Assembly: GCF_001905385.1 (NCBI RefSeq)
Contig: NZ_LIPF01000011.1
Location: 209,416 to 273,415, forward strand
Reading direction: 5' to 3'
Origin: Streptomyces sp. CB02414
GTDB lineage: Bacteria > Actinomycetota > Actinomycetes > Streptomycetales > Streptomycetaceae
DNA: 64,000 bases
Positions 6,984 to 16,049 of the stretch are shown piece after piece; within the stretch, counting starts at the first letter, position 1; each line of letters begins with the position of its first letter. The notes beneath the pieces are model-generated. The model did not search any database. It saw nothing but the letters and a program-made list of their open reading frames with translations, and was not told the DNA's origin. The position numbers and the translations under genes are program-made.

Positions 6984-8573
6984 TCAGACGAGGTTCACCG
7001 ACCGGGCCGACGTCGCCCCGATCTCCGCCGAAACCTCCGCCAGCACCCCGGAGGGCACCGTGTCGTCGACGGTCAGCACGGCCAGCGCCTCGCCGCCGAC
7101 CGTCGCGCGGGCGACCTGCATGCCGGCGATGTTGATGCCGGCCTCGCCGATGACGCGGCCGACGGTGCCGACGACGCCGGGACGGTCCTCGTAGCGCAGG
7201 ACGAGCATGTGGTCGGCGAGGGCCAGGTCCACGTCGTACTCGCCGACGGCGACGATCTTCTGGAGGTGCTTCGGGCCGGCCAGCGTGCCGGAGACCGACA
7301 CCTCCTCGCCGTCCTGGAGGGTGCCGCGCACGGTGACCACGTTGCGGTGCTCGGGGGACTCCGAGCTGGTGGTCAGGCGGACCTCGACGCCGCGCTCCTG
7401 GGCGAACAGCGGGGCGTTGACGTACGACACGGTCTCGTCGACGACGTCCTCGAAGACGCCCTTGAGGGCGGACAGCTCCAGCACCTTCACGTCGTGCTGG
7501 GTGATCTCGCCGTAGACCTCGACGTCGAGGCGGACGGCGACCTCACCGGCGAGCGCGGTGAAGATGCGGCCGAGGCGCTCGGCGAGCGGCAGGCCCGGCT
7601 TGACGTCCTCGGCGATGACGCCGCCCTGGACGTTGACCGCGTCGGGGACCAGCTCACCGGCGAGGGCGAGGCGCACCGACTTGGCGACGGCGATACCGGC
7701 CTTCTCCTGGGCCTCGTCGGTGGAGGCGCCGAGGTGCGGGGTGCAGACGACCTGGTCGAACTCGAACAGCGGCGAGTCGGTGCAGGGCTCCTTGGCGTAC
7801 ACGTCGAGGCCGGCGCCGGCGACGCGGCCCTCCTTGAGCGCCGAGTACAGCGCCTCCTCGTCGACGATGCCGCCGCGCGCGGCGTTGACGATGCGCACGC
7901 TCGGCTTGACCTTGCGCAGCGCCTCGTCGCCGATCAGGCCCAGGGTCTCGGGGGTCTTCGGCAGGTGGACGGTGATGAAGTCGGAGACCTCCAGCAGCTC
8001 GTCCAGCGACAGCACCTTGACGCCCATCTGCGCGGCCCGCGCGGGCTGCACGTAGGGGTCGTAGGCGACGACCTTCATGCCGAAGGCCGACATGCGCTGG
8101 GCGACCAGGGCGCCGATGCGGCCGAGGCCGACGACGCCGAGGGTCTTCTCGGCCAACTCGACGCCGGTGTACTTGCTGCGCTTCCACTCGCCGTTCTTCA
8201 GCGCGGCGTTGGCCTGCGGGATGTTGCGGGCGGTGGCGACGATCAGGCCGCAGGCCAGCTCGGCGGCGGTCACGATGTTGGAGGTCGGGGCGTTGACCAC
8301 CATGACGCCGGCCTTGGTGGCGGCGGAGACGTCCACGTTGTCGAGGCCGACACCGGCGCGGGCGACGACCTTGAGCTTCTTGGCGGCGGCGATGGCCTCG
8401 GCGTCGACCTTGGTGGCGGAGCGGACCAGGATCGCGTCCACGTCGGCGATGGCGGGGAGCAGTTCGGCCCGGTCCGCGCCGTTGCACTGGCGGATCTCGA
8501 AGTCGGGGCCGAGCGCGTCCACGGTCGCGGGCGACAGCTCTTCGGCGATGAGTACGACGGGTTTCGAGCTCAC
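6984..8573 (-). CDS. serA: D-3-phosphoglycerate dehydrogenase
   Basis: First committed step of serine synthesis: NAD-dependent oxidation of 3-phosphoglycerate to 3-phosphohydroxypyruvate. The GTG start at 8571-8573 has GAGG seven bases upstream and gives 529 residues, the length of the long (Mycobacterium-type) enzyme. The order is: catalytic N-terminal segment (VRSATKVDAEAI), NAD domain with VVGLGRIGALVAQR, catalytic His in CTPHLGASTDEAQ, then the intervening ASB domain and a C-terminal ACT domain (LVLRYEDRPGVVGTVGRVIG) that would bind serine for feedback inhibition. It is separated from ilvC by 262 bp with its own leader hairpin, so it probably has its own promoter. Together with glyA, gcvT/H and sdaA it makes a serine-glycine group in this window. 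Confidence 0.96.
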   Translation of the reverse strand: MSSKPVVLIAEELSPATVDALGPDFEIRQCNGADRAELLPAIADVDAILVRSATKVDAEAIAAAKKLKVVARAGVGLDNVDVSAATKAGVMVVNAPTSNIVTAAELACGLIVATARNIPQANAALKNGEWKRSKYTGVELAEKTLGVVGLGRIGALVAQRMSAFGMKVVAYDPYVQPARAAQMGVKVLSLDELLEVSDFITVHLPKTPETLGLIGDEALRKVKPSVRIVNAARGGIVDEEALYSALKEGRVAGAGLDVYAKEPCTDSPLFEFDQVVCTPHLGASTDEAQEKAGIAVAKSVRLALAGELVPDAVNVQGGVIAEDVKPGLPLAERLGRIFTALAGEVAVRLDVEVYGEITQHDVKVLELSALKGVFEDVVDETVSYVNAPLFAQERGVEVRLTTSSESPEHRNVVTVRGTLQDGEEVSVSGTLAGPKHLQKIVAVGEYDVDLALADHMLVLRYEDRPGVVGTVGRVIGEAGINIAGMQVARATVGGEALAVLTVDDTVPSGVLAEVSAEIGATSARSVNLV

Positions 8574-8591
8574 GTGAGTCCTCACAAGTCC

Positions 8592-8621
8592 AATGCGGAC
8601 GGCCGTCCCGACGGCCGCATT
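8592..8621 (-). promoter_or_regulatory. Hairpin in the serA 5' leader
   Basis: The inner stem 8601-8606/8611-8616 (loop CCCG) is extended by 8592-8596/8617-8621 across a four-base bulge. It lies 18 bases upstream of the serA start, inside the 5' untranslated region. I know no named riboswitch of this shape. It could merely be a structured leader. Confidence 0.35.
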
Positions 8622-8795
8622 CGGTGTCGCTGAGCCGCGTGGAAGACGCACGACGCTGTGGGCCTGACGCGTATGTTGTGCAGCAGTCTAGTGGCGTGAC
8701 GCGGGTCGTCCTGCGCCTCTGCGGAAGGATCACCCGTCCGTGGCTGGACGGGTTGGACAACGCCGTGCCTCCGACGTTACCCCGGGTTCACCGAA

Positions 8796-8823
8796 GGGGC
8801 CGGAGCGGCGTCGCCCCGGCCCC
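8796..8823 (-). terminator. GC-rich hairpin after ilvC
   Basis: 8-bp arms 8796-8803 and 8816-8823 with a 12-base loop, starting 13 bases past the ilvC stop. It likely ends the ilvBNC transcript before serA. Confidence 0.65.
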
Positions 8824-8835
8824 CGGCAGTGAGGC

Positions 8836-9834
<999 letters not shown>

Positions 9835-9913
9835 TGGGTTCTCTCCTTGAGTGCAGGTGTTGCGTCCCACCGTATGCCGGTGAGGGGAAGGGAAGTCTCG
9901 GGGTCTCGGAATG

Positions 9914-9943
9914 CGGGCGGCCGGTGGTGTCCGCGGCCGCCCG
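9914..9943 (-). terminator. Hairpin between ilvN and ilvC
   Basis: 10-bp perfect arms 9914-9923 and 9934-9943 around a 10-base loop, in the 139-bp ilvN-ilvC gap. It lacks a U tract. It could act as a partial terminator or as an mRNA processing or stabilising element that sets the ilvC:ilvBN ratio. Confidence 0.5.
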
Positions 9944-9973
9944 TTTCCGTCGTTGTGCGGACGGGTTCCGTTG

Positions 9974-10498
9974 TTATGCGGACCGGTCGAGTGCGCGCAG
10001 CGAGCGGTCCGTGATCGAACGGGCGCCGCGGCCGATGGCGATCGTGCCGGACTGGACGAGTTCCTTGATGCCGTACGGTTCCAGCATCCGGAGCATGGCG
10101 GACAGCTTGTCGCTGCTGCCGGTGGCCTCGATGGTGACGGCCTCCGGGGAGACGTCGACGGTCTTGGCGCGGAAGAGCTGGACGATCTCGACGATCTGAG
10201 AGCGCGTCTCGTTGTCGGAGCGCACCTTCACCAGAACGAGTTCGCGCTGGACGGCCTGGGTCGGCTCCAGCTCGACGATCTTGAGCACGTTCACCAGCTT
10301 GTTGAGCTGCTTGGTGACCTGCTCCAGCGGGAAGTCCTCGACGCTCACCACGATGGTGATGCGGGAGATGTCGGGGTGCTCGGTGACGCCGACGGCGAGG
10401 GAGTCGATGTTGAAGCCGCGGCGGGAGAAGAGGGCGGTGATCCGCGCCAGGACGCCGGGGGTGTTCTCCACCAGGACGGAGAGCGTGTGCTTGGACAT
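9974..10498 (-). CDS. ilvN: Acetolactate synthase small (regulatory) subunit
   Basis: Regulatory subunit that binds valine and activates and feedback-inhibits IlvB. 174 aa with two ACT-type domains: an N-terminal one, LSVLVENTPGVLARITALFS with RRGFNIDSLAVG, and a C-terminal half with the VEIVQLFRAKTVDVSPEAV pattern. This is the long ilvN/ilvH form. The start ATG is at 10496-10498, 21 bp downstream of the ilvB stop, so translation is probably coupled to ilvB. It is part of the attenuated ilvB-ilvN-ilvC transcript. Confidence 0.96.
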   Translation of the reverse strand: MSKHTLSVLVENTPGVLARITALFSRRGFNIDSLAVGVTEHPDISRITIVVSVEDFPLEQVTKQLNKLVNVLKIVELEPTQAVQRELVLVKVRSDNETRSQIVEIVQLFRAKTVDVSPEAVTIEATGSSDKLSAMLRMLEPYGIKELVQSGTIAIGRGARSITDRSLRALDRSA

Positions 10499-10519
10499 GG
10501 TCTCTTCGGTCTCTCTCGC

Positions 10520-12370
10520 TCAGTCGTCTTCGTTGTCGCCGAAGTCGGGGCGGACGTCCCGGGCGGCCATGATCTCGTCGTTGGAGGTGCCGGCGGCGAC
10601 CATCGGCCAGACCATCGCGTCCTCGTGGACGATGAAGTCCACGACGACCGGGCGGTCGTTGATGGAGTTGGCCTCCTCGATGACCTTGTCGAGGTCGGCC
10701 GGGTCCTCGCAGCGGATGGCGTAGCAGCCCATGGCCTCCGACAGCTTCACGAAGTCGGGGACGCGGGTGCCGCGGGCGTCCGGGTTGACGTCGTCCGGGC
10801 CGGAGTGCAGCACGGTGTTGGAGTACCGCTGGTTGTAGAACAGGGTCTGCCACTGGCGGACCATCCCGAGGGCGCCGTTGTTGATGACGGCGACCTTGAT
10901 CGGGATGTTGTTCAGGGCGCAGGTGGTCAGTTCCTGGTTGGTCATCTGGAAGCAGCCGTCGCCGTCGATCGCCCAGACGGTGCGGTCGGGGACGCCGGCC
11001 TTGGCGCCCATGGCGGCGGGGACGGCGTAGCCCATGGTTCCGGCGCCGCCGGAGTTCAGCCAGGTGGCGGGCTGCTCGTACTGCACGAAGTGCGCGGCCC
11101 ACATCTGGTGCTGGCCGACGCCGGCCGCGAAGACCGTGCCCTCGGGCGCGAGCCGCCCGATGCGCTCGATGACCTGCTGCGGGGAGAGCGAACCGTCCTC
11201 GGGCTGGTCGTAGCCCAGGGGGTAGGTGTCGCGCCAGCGGCTGAGGTCCTTCCACCAGGCGCTGTAGTCGCCGGTGTTGCCCTCGCTGTGCTCCTTCTGG
11301 ACGGCCTGCACGAGGTCGGCGATGACCTCGCGGGCGTCACCGACGATCGGCACGTCGGCGGCGCGGTTCTTGCCGATCTCGGCCGGGTCGATGTCGGCGT
11401 GGACGATCTTGGCGTACGGGGCGAAGCTGTCCAGCTTGCCGGTGACGCGGTCGTCGAAGCGGGCGCCGAGGGCGACGATCAGGTCGGCCTTCTGCAGCGC
11501 GGTGACGGCGGTGACCGCACCGTGCATGCCCGGCATTCCCACGTGCAGCGGGTGGCTGTCGGGGAACGCGCCGAGCGCCATCAGGGTGGTGGTGACGGGC
11601 GCTCCGGTGAGTTCGGCGAGGACCTTCAGCTCGGCGGTGGCCTGCGCCTTGAGCACGCCGCCGCCGACGTAGAGCACGGGGCGCTTGGCGGCGGTGATGA
11701 GCTTGGCGGCCTCGCGGATCTGCTTGGCGTGCGGCTTGGTGACCGGGCGGTAGCCGGGCAGGTCCATGACCGGTGGCCAGGTGAAGGTGGTCTTCTTCTG
11801 GAGGATGTCCTTGGGGATGTCGACCAGGACCGGGCCGGGGCGGCCGGTGGAGGCGATGTGGAACGCCTGCTCGATCACCCGGGGGATGTCCTCGGCCTTG
11901 GTGACCAGGAAGCTGTGCTTGGTGACCGGCATGGTGATGCCGACGATGTCCGCCTCCTGGAAGGCGTCCGTGCCGATCGAGGACGACACCACCTGGCCGG
12001 TGATCGCGACCAGCGGCACGGAGTCCATGTGCGCGTCGGCGATCGGGGTGACCAGGTTGGTGGCGCCGGGTCCCGAGGTCGCCATGCAGACGCCCACCTT
12101 GCCGGTGGCCTGCGCGTAGCCGGTGGCCGCGTGGCCGGCGCCCTGCTCGTGGCGGACCAGGACGTGGCGCACCTTGGTGGAGTCCATCAGCGGGTCGTAC
12201 GCCGGGAGGATCGTGCCGCCGGGAATGCCGAATACCGTGTCGACTCCGACCTCCTCGAGGGAGCGGATGAGGGACTGCGCACCCGTGACGTGCTCGGGGG
12301 CGGACTGTCCTCCGGATCGGGGCCGGGGCTGCGGGTGATGGGCCCCGGTGGCCTGCTCGGTCATCGGCAT
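10520..12370 (-). CDS. ilvB: Acetolactate synthase large (catalytic) subunit
   Basis: Thiamine-diphosphate enzyme joining two pyruvates, or pyruvate and 2-ketobutyrate, for valine/leucine/isoleucine synthesis. About 616 aa. It has the N-terminal active-site Glu region (TVFGIPGGTILPAYD, LVRHEQGAGHAATGYAQATG), the TPP/Mg motif from IDGDGCFQMTNQ to ALNNI, and the FAD-binding middle domain. The frame is open to 12700, but that extension covers the leader peptide and attenuator, so the start must be ATG 12370 or ATG 12364; both sit behind a weak GAGAAGAG. It is the first enzyme gene of the ilvBNC unit and is regulated by the attenuator at 12462-12489. Confidence 0.96.
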   Translation of the reverse strand: MPMTEQATGAHHPQPRPRSGGQSAPEHVTGAQSLIRSLEEVGVDTVFGIPGGTILPAYDPLMDSTKVRHVLVRHEQGAGHAATGYAQATGKVGVCMATSGPGATNLVTPIADAHMDSVPLVAITGQVVSSSIGTDAFQEADIVGITMPVTKHSFLVTKAEDIPRVIEQAFHIASTGRPGPVLVDIPKDILQKKTTFTWPPVMDLPGYRPVTKPHAKQIREAAKLITAAKRPVLYVGGGVLKAQATAELKVLAELTGAPVTTTLMALGAFPDSHPLHVGMPGMHGAVTAVTALQKADLIVALGARFDDRVTGKLDSFAPYAKIVHADIDPAEIGKNRAADVPIVGDAREVIADLVQAVQKEHSEGNTGDYSAWWKDLSRWRDTYPLGYDQPEDGSLSPQQVIERIGRLAPEGTVFAAGVGQHQMWAAHFVQYEQPATWLNSGGAGTMGYAVPAAMGAKAGVPDRTVWAIDGDGCFQMTNQELTTCALNNIPIKVAVINNGALGMVRQWQTLFYNQRYSNTVLHSGPDDVNPDARGTRVPDFVKLSEAMGCYAIRCEDPADLDKVIEEANSINDRPVVVDFIVHEDAMVWPMVAAGTSNDEIMAARDVRPDFGDNEDD

Positions 12371-12461
12371 TCTCTTCTCGATGCTGAGGGTTGACGCTGA
12401 GGGTTTTGCGAGGTTCGGGCGGTGTGTGGCTGTTGTCCAGGGGTGCTGGTGCAACAAAAAA

Positions 12462-12489
12462 CCCCTCGTGCCAAAAGGCAAGCGAGGGG
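12462..12489 (-). terminator. ilvB attenuator with U tract
   Basis: Stem 12462-12468/12483-12489 is continued by 12469-12472/12477-12480 around an AAAA loop (TTTT in RNA sense) and followed, on the minus strand, by a run of seven T (12455-12461). This is a textbook intrinsic terminator, unusual in a Streptomyces genome, placed between the leader peptide and ilvB. Confidence 0.9.
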
Positions 12490-12515
12490 AGCGCGCCGGG
12501 TGTGGGTCGCGGGGA

Positions 12516-12533
12516 GTCCGGAACGGTCCGGAC
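12516..12533 (-). promoter_or_regulatory. Leader pause/antitermination hairpin of the ilvB attenuator
   Basis: 7-bp perfect arms 12516-12522/12527-12533, ten bases beyond the leader-peptide stop. In attenuators, a hairpin here pauses RNA polymerase or competes with the terminator. The role is inferred from position. Confidence 0.5.
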
Positions 12534-12542
12534 GTCACCTGC

Positions 12543-12584
12543 TCAGCCGACGCGCTTTCCAAGTACGAGAATTCGGGTGCGCAT
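12543..12584 (-). CDS. ilvB leader peptide MRTRILVLGKRVG
   Basis: 13-codon ORF, ATG 12584 to TGA 12543, preceded by GGAGGG about nine bases upstream on the minus strand. It contains Ile-Leu-Val-Leu in a row and a further Val. Ribosome stalling on these codons when branched-chain aminoacyl-tRNAs are scarce would favour read-through of the terminator at 12462-12489. The peptide sequence matches the leader I know from actinomycete ilvB genes. It is too short to be found by ordinary gene callers. Confidence 0.9.
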   Translation of the reverse strand: MRTRILVLGKRVG

Positions 12585-12617
12585 GGCACTGACCCTCCAC
12601 CCGGCACACACCCACTG

Positions 12618-15600
12618 TCAAGTGGGTGGGACGGGCGTCTCATTATGTGAGCGGAGGGCCGTGCCACCACGCAGGACGGCGGGCAGGCCGGCCGTGACAC
12701 CGCCCGCGAAGGCGGGTTCGGCCGGGCCGTGCGGCACCGGGTAGTGGCCGGTTCCGAGCGCTCTGCGCAGCCGGTACTCGTCGAGCGGACCGGAGAACGC
12801 CATGCCCTGTCCGTGCGTGCAGCCCATCGCGCGCAGGGCGACGATCTGCTCGGGCAGGTCGACCCCGTCCGCCACGGACTTCAGCCCGAGGTCGGTGGCG
12901 ATGCGCAGCAGGCCGCTGGTGATCTTGTGCAGCCGCGCCGACTCCACGACGCCCTCGACCAGCCCGCGTTCGAGCTTGAGGACGTCCACGGGCAGGCGCC
13001 GCAGTGCGGTGATCGTCGAGTAGCCGCTGCCGAAGCCGTCGAGGGCGATGCGGACGCCGACCCTGCGCAGGGCGTTCAGCCGGCGGTCCAGTTCGTCCAG
13101 GCCGACCCGTGGGTCGATGTCCGACAGCTCGATCACAAGGGCGCCGGGGGGCAGCCCGTGCCGGGTCAGCAGGGCCTCCACGGTCCCTAGCGGCATGGAG
13201 CGGTCCAGCAGCCTACGGGCACCGATGCGTATGGCCACGGCCGCCGAGAGCCCGGCCGCCGCACGTTCCGCGGCCTGTTCCACGGCCTCTTGGAGCACCC
13301 AGCGGTCCAGCTCGGCGGTCCGGTCGCCGTCCTCGCTCACGCGCAGGAACTCCGCTGGGGTGAACAGCACGCCCTGGGAGGAGCGCCAGCGCGGCTGGGC
13401 GCAGACCGACGCGATCCGGCCGTCGGTGAGGGAGACCACCGGCTGGTGCAGCAGCGCGAACTCCCCGTCCTGGAGAGCGGCCCGCAGCCGCGTGGCCAGC
13501 TCGGCCTTGCGTACGACGTCCTGCTGCATCTGCGGTCTGTACAGCTCGACGCGGCCCTTGCCGCCCGCCTTGGCGCGGTACATCGCGAGGTCGGCGTTGC
13601 GCAGCAACTCGCCCGCGCCGAGGCCGGCTTCGGCGAAGGCGACTCCGATGGAGGCGTTGACGCGGACGTCGTTCCCGTCGATGAGGTAGGGCTGCGAGAG
13701 GGTCATCCTGAGACGGTCGGCGAGTTCCAGGATCTGCCGCTCGCGGGCCGCCCGCTCCCGGGTGGCGCCATCCCCGACGATGAGGGCCGCGAACTCGTCG
13801 CCGCCCAGCCGGGAGGCGGTGTCGCCCTTGCGGACGGCCTCCTGGAGTCTGCGGGCGGCCTGGACGAGCAGCTCGTCGCCGGCCTGGTGCCCGATGGTGT
13901 CGTTGACGCCCTTGAAACCGTCGAGGTCGATGAAGAGCACCGCCGTGCCGCGCAGAGCGGCGCCCCGGTCGGAGGCGCGACGGCCGGACAGGGCCTGCTG
14001 GACGCGCCGGGTGAACAGGGCCCGGTTGGGCAGGTCGGTGAGCGGGTCGTGTTCGGCGTTGTGCTGGAGCTGCGCCTGCAGGCGCACCCTCTCGGTGACG
14101 TCCCGGCTGTTGAAGATCAGGCCGCCGTGGTGGCGGTTGACGGTGGACTCCACGTTGAGCCAGCCTCTCCCACCCCCTGAGCGGAACCGGCACTCGATGC
14201 GCGTGGTGGGCTCCTCCACCGGGCTGGCGGCGAGGAACCGGCGCACCTCGTGCACCACGCAGCCGAGGTCCTCCGGGTGGATGAGACCGGCCAGTTCGCT
14301 GCCGACCAGTTCCTCGGCCGGGCGTCCGTAGACTCCGGCGGCGGCCGGGGAGACGTAGCGGAGGATGCCGTTGGGTGCGGCGATCATGATGACGTCGCTG
14401 GAGCCCTGGACCAGGGAGCGGAAGTGGTTCTCCTTCTGGGCCAGTTCCTGGGTGAGGGTGATGTTGTCGAGCAGCATGATGCCCTGGCGCACGACGAGGG
14501 CGAGCACCACGGTGCCGCCGGTCAGCAGCACCACGCGGTCGACGCTGCGGCCGTTGAGGACGTTGTAGAGGATGCCCAGGGTGCAGACGGCGGCGGCGAG
14601 GTAGGGCGTGAGCGCCGCCAGGGAACCGGCGATGGGCCGGGCGCCCGGATAGCGCCCGCGCTCGCCCCCCGGGCCGGGTCCGGTCACGTCCGCGGACGCG
14701 TTCGCGGCCGCGGACGCCGCATGGTGGCCGGTGGTGCCGCGCTGGCCGGGCACGTGCTCACGCACCACGCGTGTGTGCCCGCCGGTCCGCTCCTCGTCCG
14801 CCGGCCCGCCCCGCCGGGACGCGGCCCAGGGGGCGTACGCGAGCAGCAGCGAACCGGCGAACCAGCCGGCGTCGAGCAGTTGCCCGGAGCGGTAGCTGTT
14901 GTGCAGCAGCGGCGAGGTGAACAGGGCGTCGCACATCACCGTCAGGGCGAGTGCGCCGATGGCGGTGTTGACCGCGGAACGGCAGACGGGCGACCGCCTG
15001 AAGTGCAGCGCGAGCACCATGCTGACCAGGGCGATGTCGAGCAGCGGGTACGCCACCGACAGCGCGCCGTGCGCCACGCTGGAACCGCTCCCGGCCTTCG
15101 CCGCCTGGGCCAGCGCGAGGCTCCACGCCAGGGTCAGCAGCGAACCGCCGATCAGCCAGGCGTCCAGGCCGAGGCAGATCCAGCCCGCCTTCGTCACGGG
15201 CCGCTTGGCCAGCACCAGCAGACCCACGATGGCGGGCGGCGCGAAGCACAGGAAAAACAGGTCCGCGTAGCTGGGGCTGGGCACGGGCTGGCGCAGGACG
15301 ACCTCGTACCACCCCCAGACGGCGTTGCCCAGGGACGCCATCGCCGAGGAGAGGGCGAACAGCAGCCAGGCGGGTCGGAAACGGACCCGGCGTCCACGGG
15401 CGTAGACGAAGCAGGAGACCGCGGCGGCGGCCGCGGCGGCGCTCAGCCCGAAGTCACCCATGATCTTGGCGAGGTGGTTCGAACCCCAGCCGAACGCGGA
15501 ACCGACGGCGTATCCCGCGCAGACCAGGGCCAGGACGAGCTGGCGGACGAGGGGCGGTCGGCCGGCGGCGGCCGACGGCCGGGACGGCAGCGGTCCGGGC

Positions 15601-15656
15601 GACGGCTGCGCCCGCAGCGCGCCGTCCAGCGTGGGTACGGGGGTCGGCGGACTCAC
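12618..15656 (-). CDS. Membrane PAS-GGDEF-EAL protein with degenerate EAL domain
   Basis: Cyclic-di-GMP signalling protein, about 1012 aa. Start GTG 15656 is chosen because GGGAGG lies just upstream; the frame is open further (to 15884), but that part is low-complexity Pro/Arg. Order: about ten hydrophobic helices in the first 390 residues, a PAS domain (NHFRSLVQGSSDVIMIAAPNG), GGDEF (RLGGDEFAAL, with inhibitory-site RxxD as RKGD five residues earlier), then EAL. The EAL domain has lost its signature residues: EAL is replaced by CAQ (SVCAQPRW), DDFGTG by DGFGSG, KxD by KLE and AEGVE by ADGVD. Cyclase activity is plausible; phosphodiesterase activity is not. Its 3' end overlaps the ilvB promoter region. 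Confidence 0.9.
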   Translation of the reverse strand: MSPPTPVPTLDGALRAQPSPGPLPSRPSAAAGRPPLVRQLVLALVCAGYAVGSAFGWGSNHLAKIMGDFGLSAAAAAAAVSCFVYARGRRVRFRPAWLLFALSSAMASLGNAVWGWYEVVLRQPVPSPSYADLFFLCFAPPAIVGLLVLAKRPVTKAGWICLGLDAWLIGGSLLTLAWSLALAQAAKAGSGSSVAHGALSVAYPLLDIALVSMVLALHFRRSPVCRSAVNTAIGALALTVMCDALFTSPLLHNSYRSGQLLDAGWFAGSLLLAYAPWAASRRGGPADEERTGGHTRVVREHVPGQRGTTGHHAASAAANASADVTGPGPGGERGRYPGARPIAGSLAALTPYLAAAVCTLGILYNVLNGRSVDRVVLLTGGTVVLALVVRQGIMLLDNITLTQELAQKENHFRSLVQGSSDVIMIAAPNGILRYVSPAAAGVYGRPAEELVGSELAGLIHPEDLGCVVHEVRRFLAASPVEEPTTRIECRFRSGGGRGWLNVESTVNRHHGGLIFNSRDVTERVRLQAQLQHNAEHDPLTDLPNRALFTRRVQQALSGRRASDRGAALRGTAVLFIDLDGFKGVNDTIGHQAGDELLVQAARRLQEAVRKGDTASRLGGDEFAALIVGDGATRERAARERQILELADRLRMTLSQPYLIDGNDVRVNASIGVAFAEAGLGAGELLRNADLAMYRAKAGGKGRVELYRPQMQQDVVRKAELATRLRAALQDGEFALLHQPVVSLTDGRIASVCAQPRWRSSQGVLFTPAEFLRVSEDGDRTAELDRWVLQEAVEQAAERAAAGLSAAVAIRIGARRLLDRSMPLGTVEALLTRHGLPPGALVIELSDIDPRVGLDELDRRLNALRRVGVRIALDGFGSGYSTITALRRLPVDVLKLERGLVEGVVESARLHKITSGLLRIATDLGLKSVADGVDLPEQIVALRAMGCTHGQGMAFSGPLDEYRLRRALGTGHYPVPHGPAEPAFAGGVTAGLPAVLRGGTALRSHNETPVPPT
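12642..12670 (-). promoter_or_regulatory. Candidate ilvB promoter inside the end of the upstream gene
   Basis: On the minus strand CATAAT (12647 to 12642) resembles a -10 box; transcription would start near 12635, giving a leader of about 50 bases before the leader peptide. The -35 region is poor. The whole element lies within the last ten codons of the GGDEF-EAL gene that ends at 12618. Confidence 0.35.
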
Positions 15657-16049
15657 CGGGGCCTCCCGGTCCGCGCCGGTCCCGCGGCCCGCGCGCCCCG
15701 CGGGAGGGGCGGTTTCTGCTTCCTGCGGGTGCCGTGCCGGCGCTGGTGGGGGCAGGACTGACCGTCGCGGCCGGACCGGCCTCGCCCGCGCGCGGTCGCG
15801 GTCGTGCGCCAGGGTCGCCGGCGGCGGCTCCGCCGCGTCGGGTCGTTCGTCCATAGGCCGTGCATCGCCCGTCGCCCCCCTCACAGTCTGAGATCCATCC
15901 CCGGCGCCGACCGGTGCGCGGCGCGTCCCCTGTCGGACGATACACCAGGATCGTCACTCAGGGACATAGGTTCTCTACGCTCTGTGACGACCAGCGGATA
16001 TGCGCGTACCCACCGCGTCCGGGGGGTTGCGGAGGGTACCCGAAACGGA
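15657..16049. other. 393-bp non-coding interval upstream of the GGDEF-EAL gene
   Basis: Holds the unlikely 5' extension of the GGDEF-EAL frame (15657-15884) and a less GC-rich part (15930-16010) where its promoter should be. Short inverted repeats GTACCC/GGGTAC flank the end of the 2-hydroxyacid dehydrogenase gene and may act as a weak terminator. No gene with a ribosome binding site was seen on either strand. Confidence 0.5.

Noticed and set aside
7209..8633. 474-codon plus-strand frame antisense to serA
   Set aside because: Same composition artefact; repeated LG/VD/GD runs and no ribosome binding site.
9911..12394. 827-codon plus-strand frame antisense to ilvBN
   Set aside because: Shadow of ilvB/ilvN codons; no domain and no start signal.
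14250..15761. 503-codon plus-strand frame over the GGDEF-EAL gene
   Set aside because: Low-complexity product; opposite strand has clear PAS and transmembrane code.
15657..15884. N-terminal extension of the GGDEF-EAL protein (start at 15884 or 15854)
   Set aside because: Pro/Arg-rich low-complexity, and the best ribosome binding site (GGGAGG) precedes GTG 15656.
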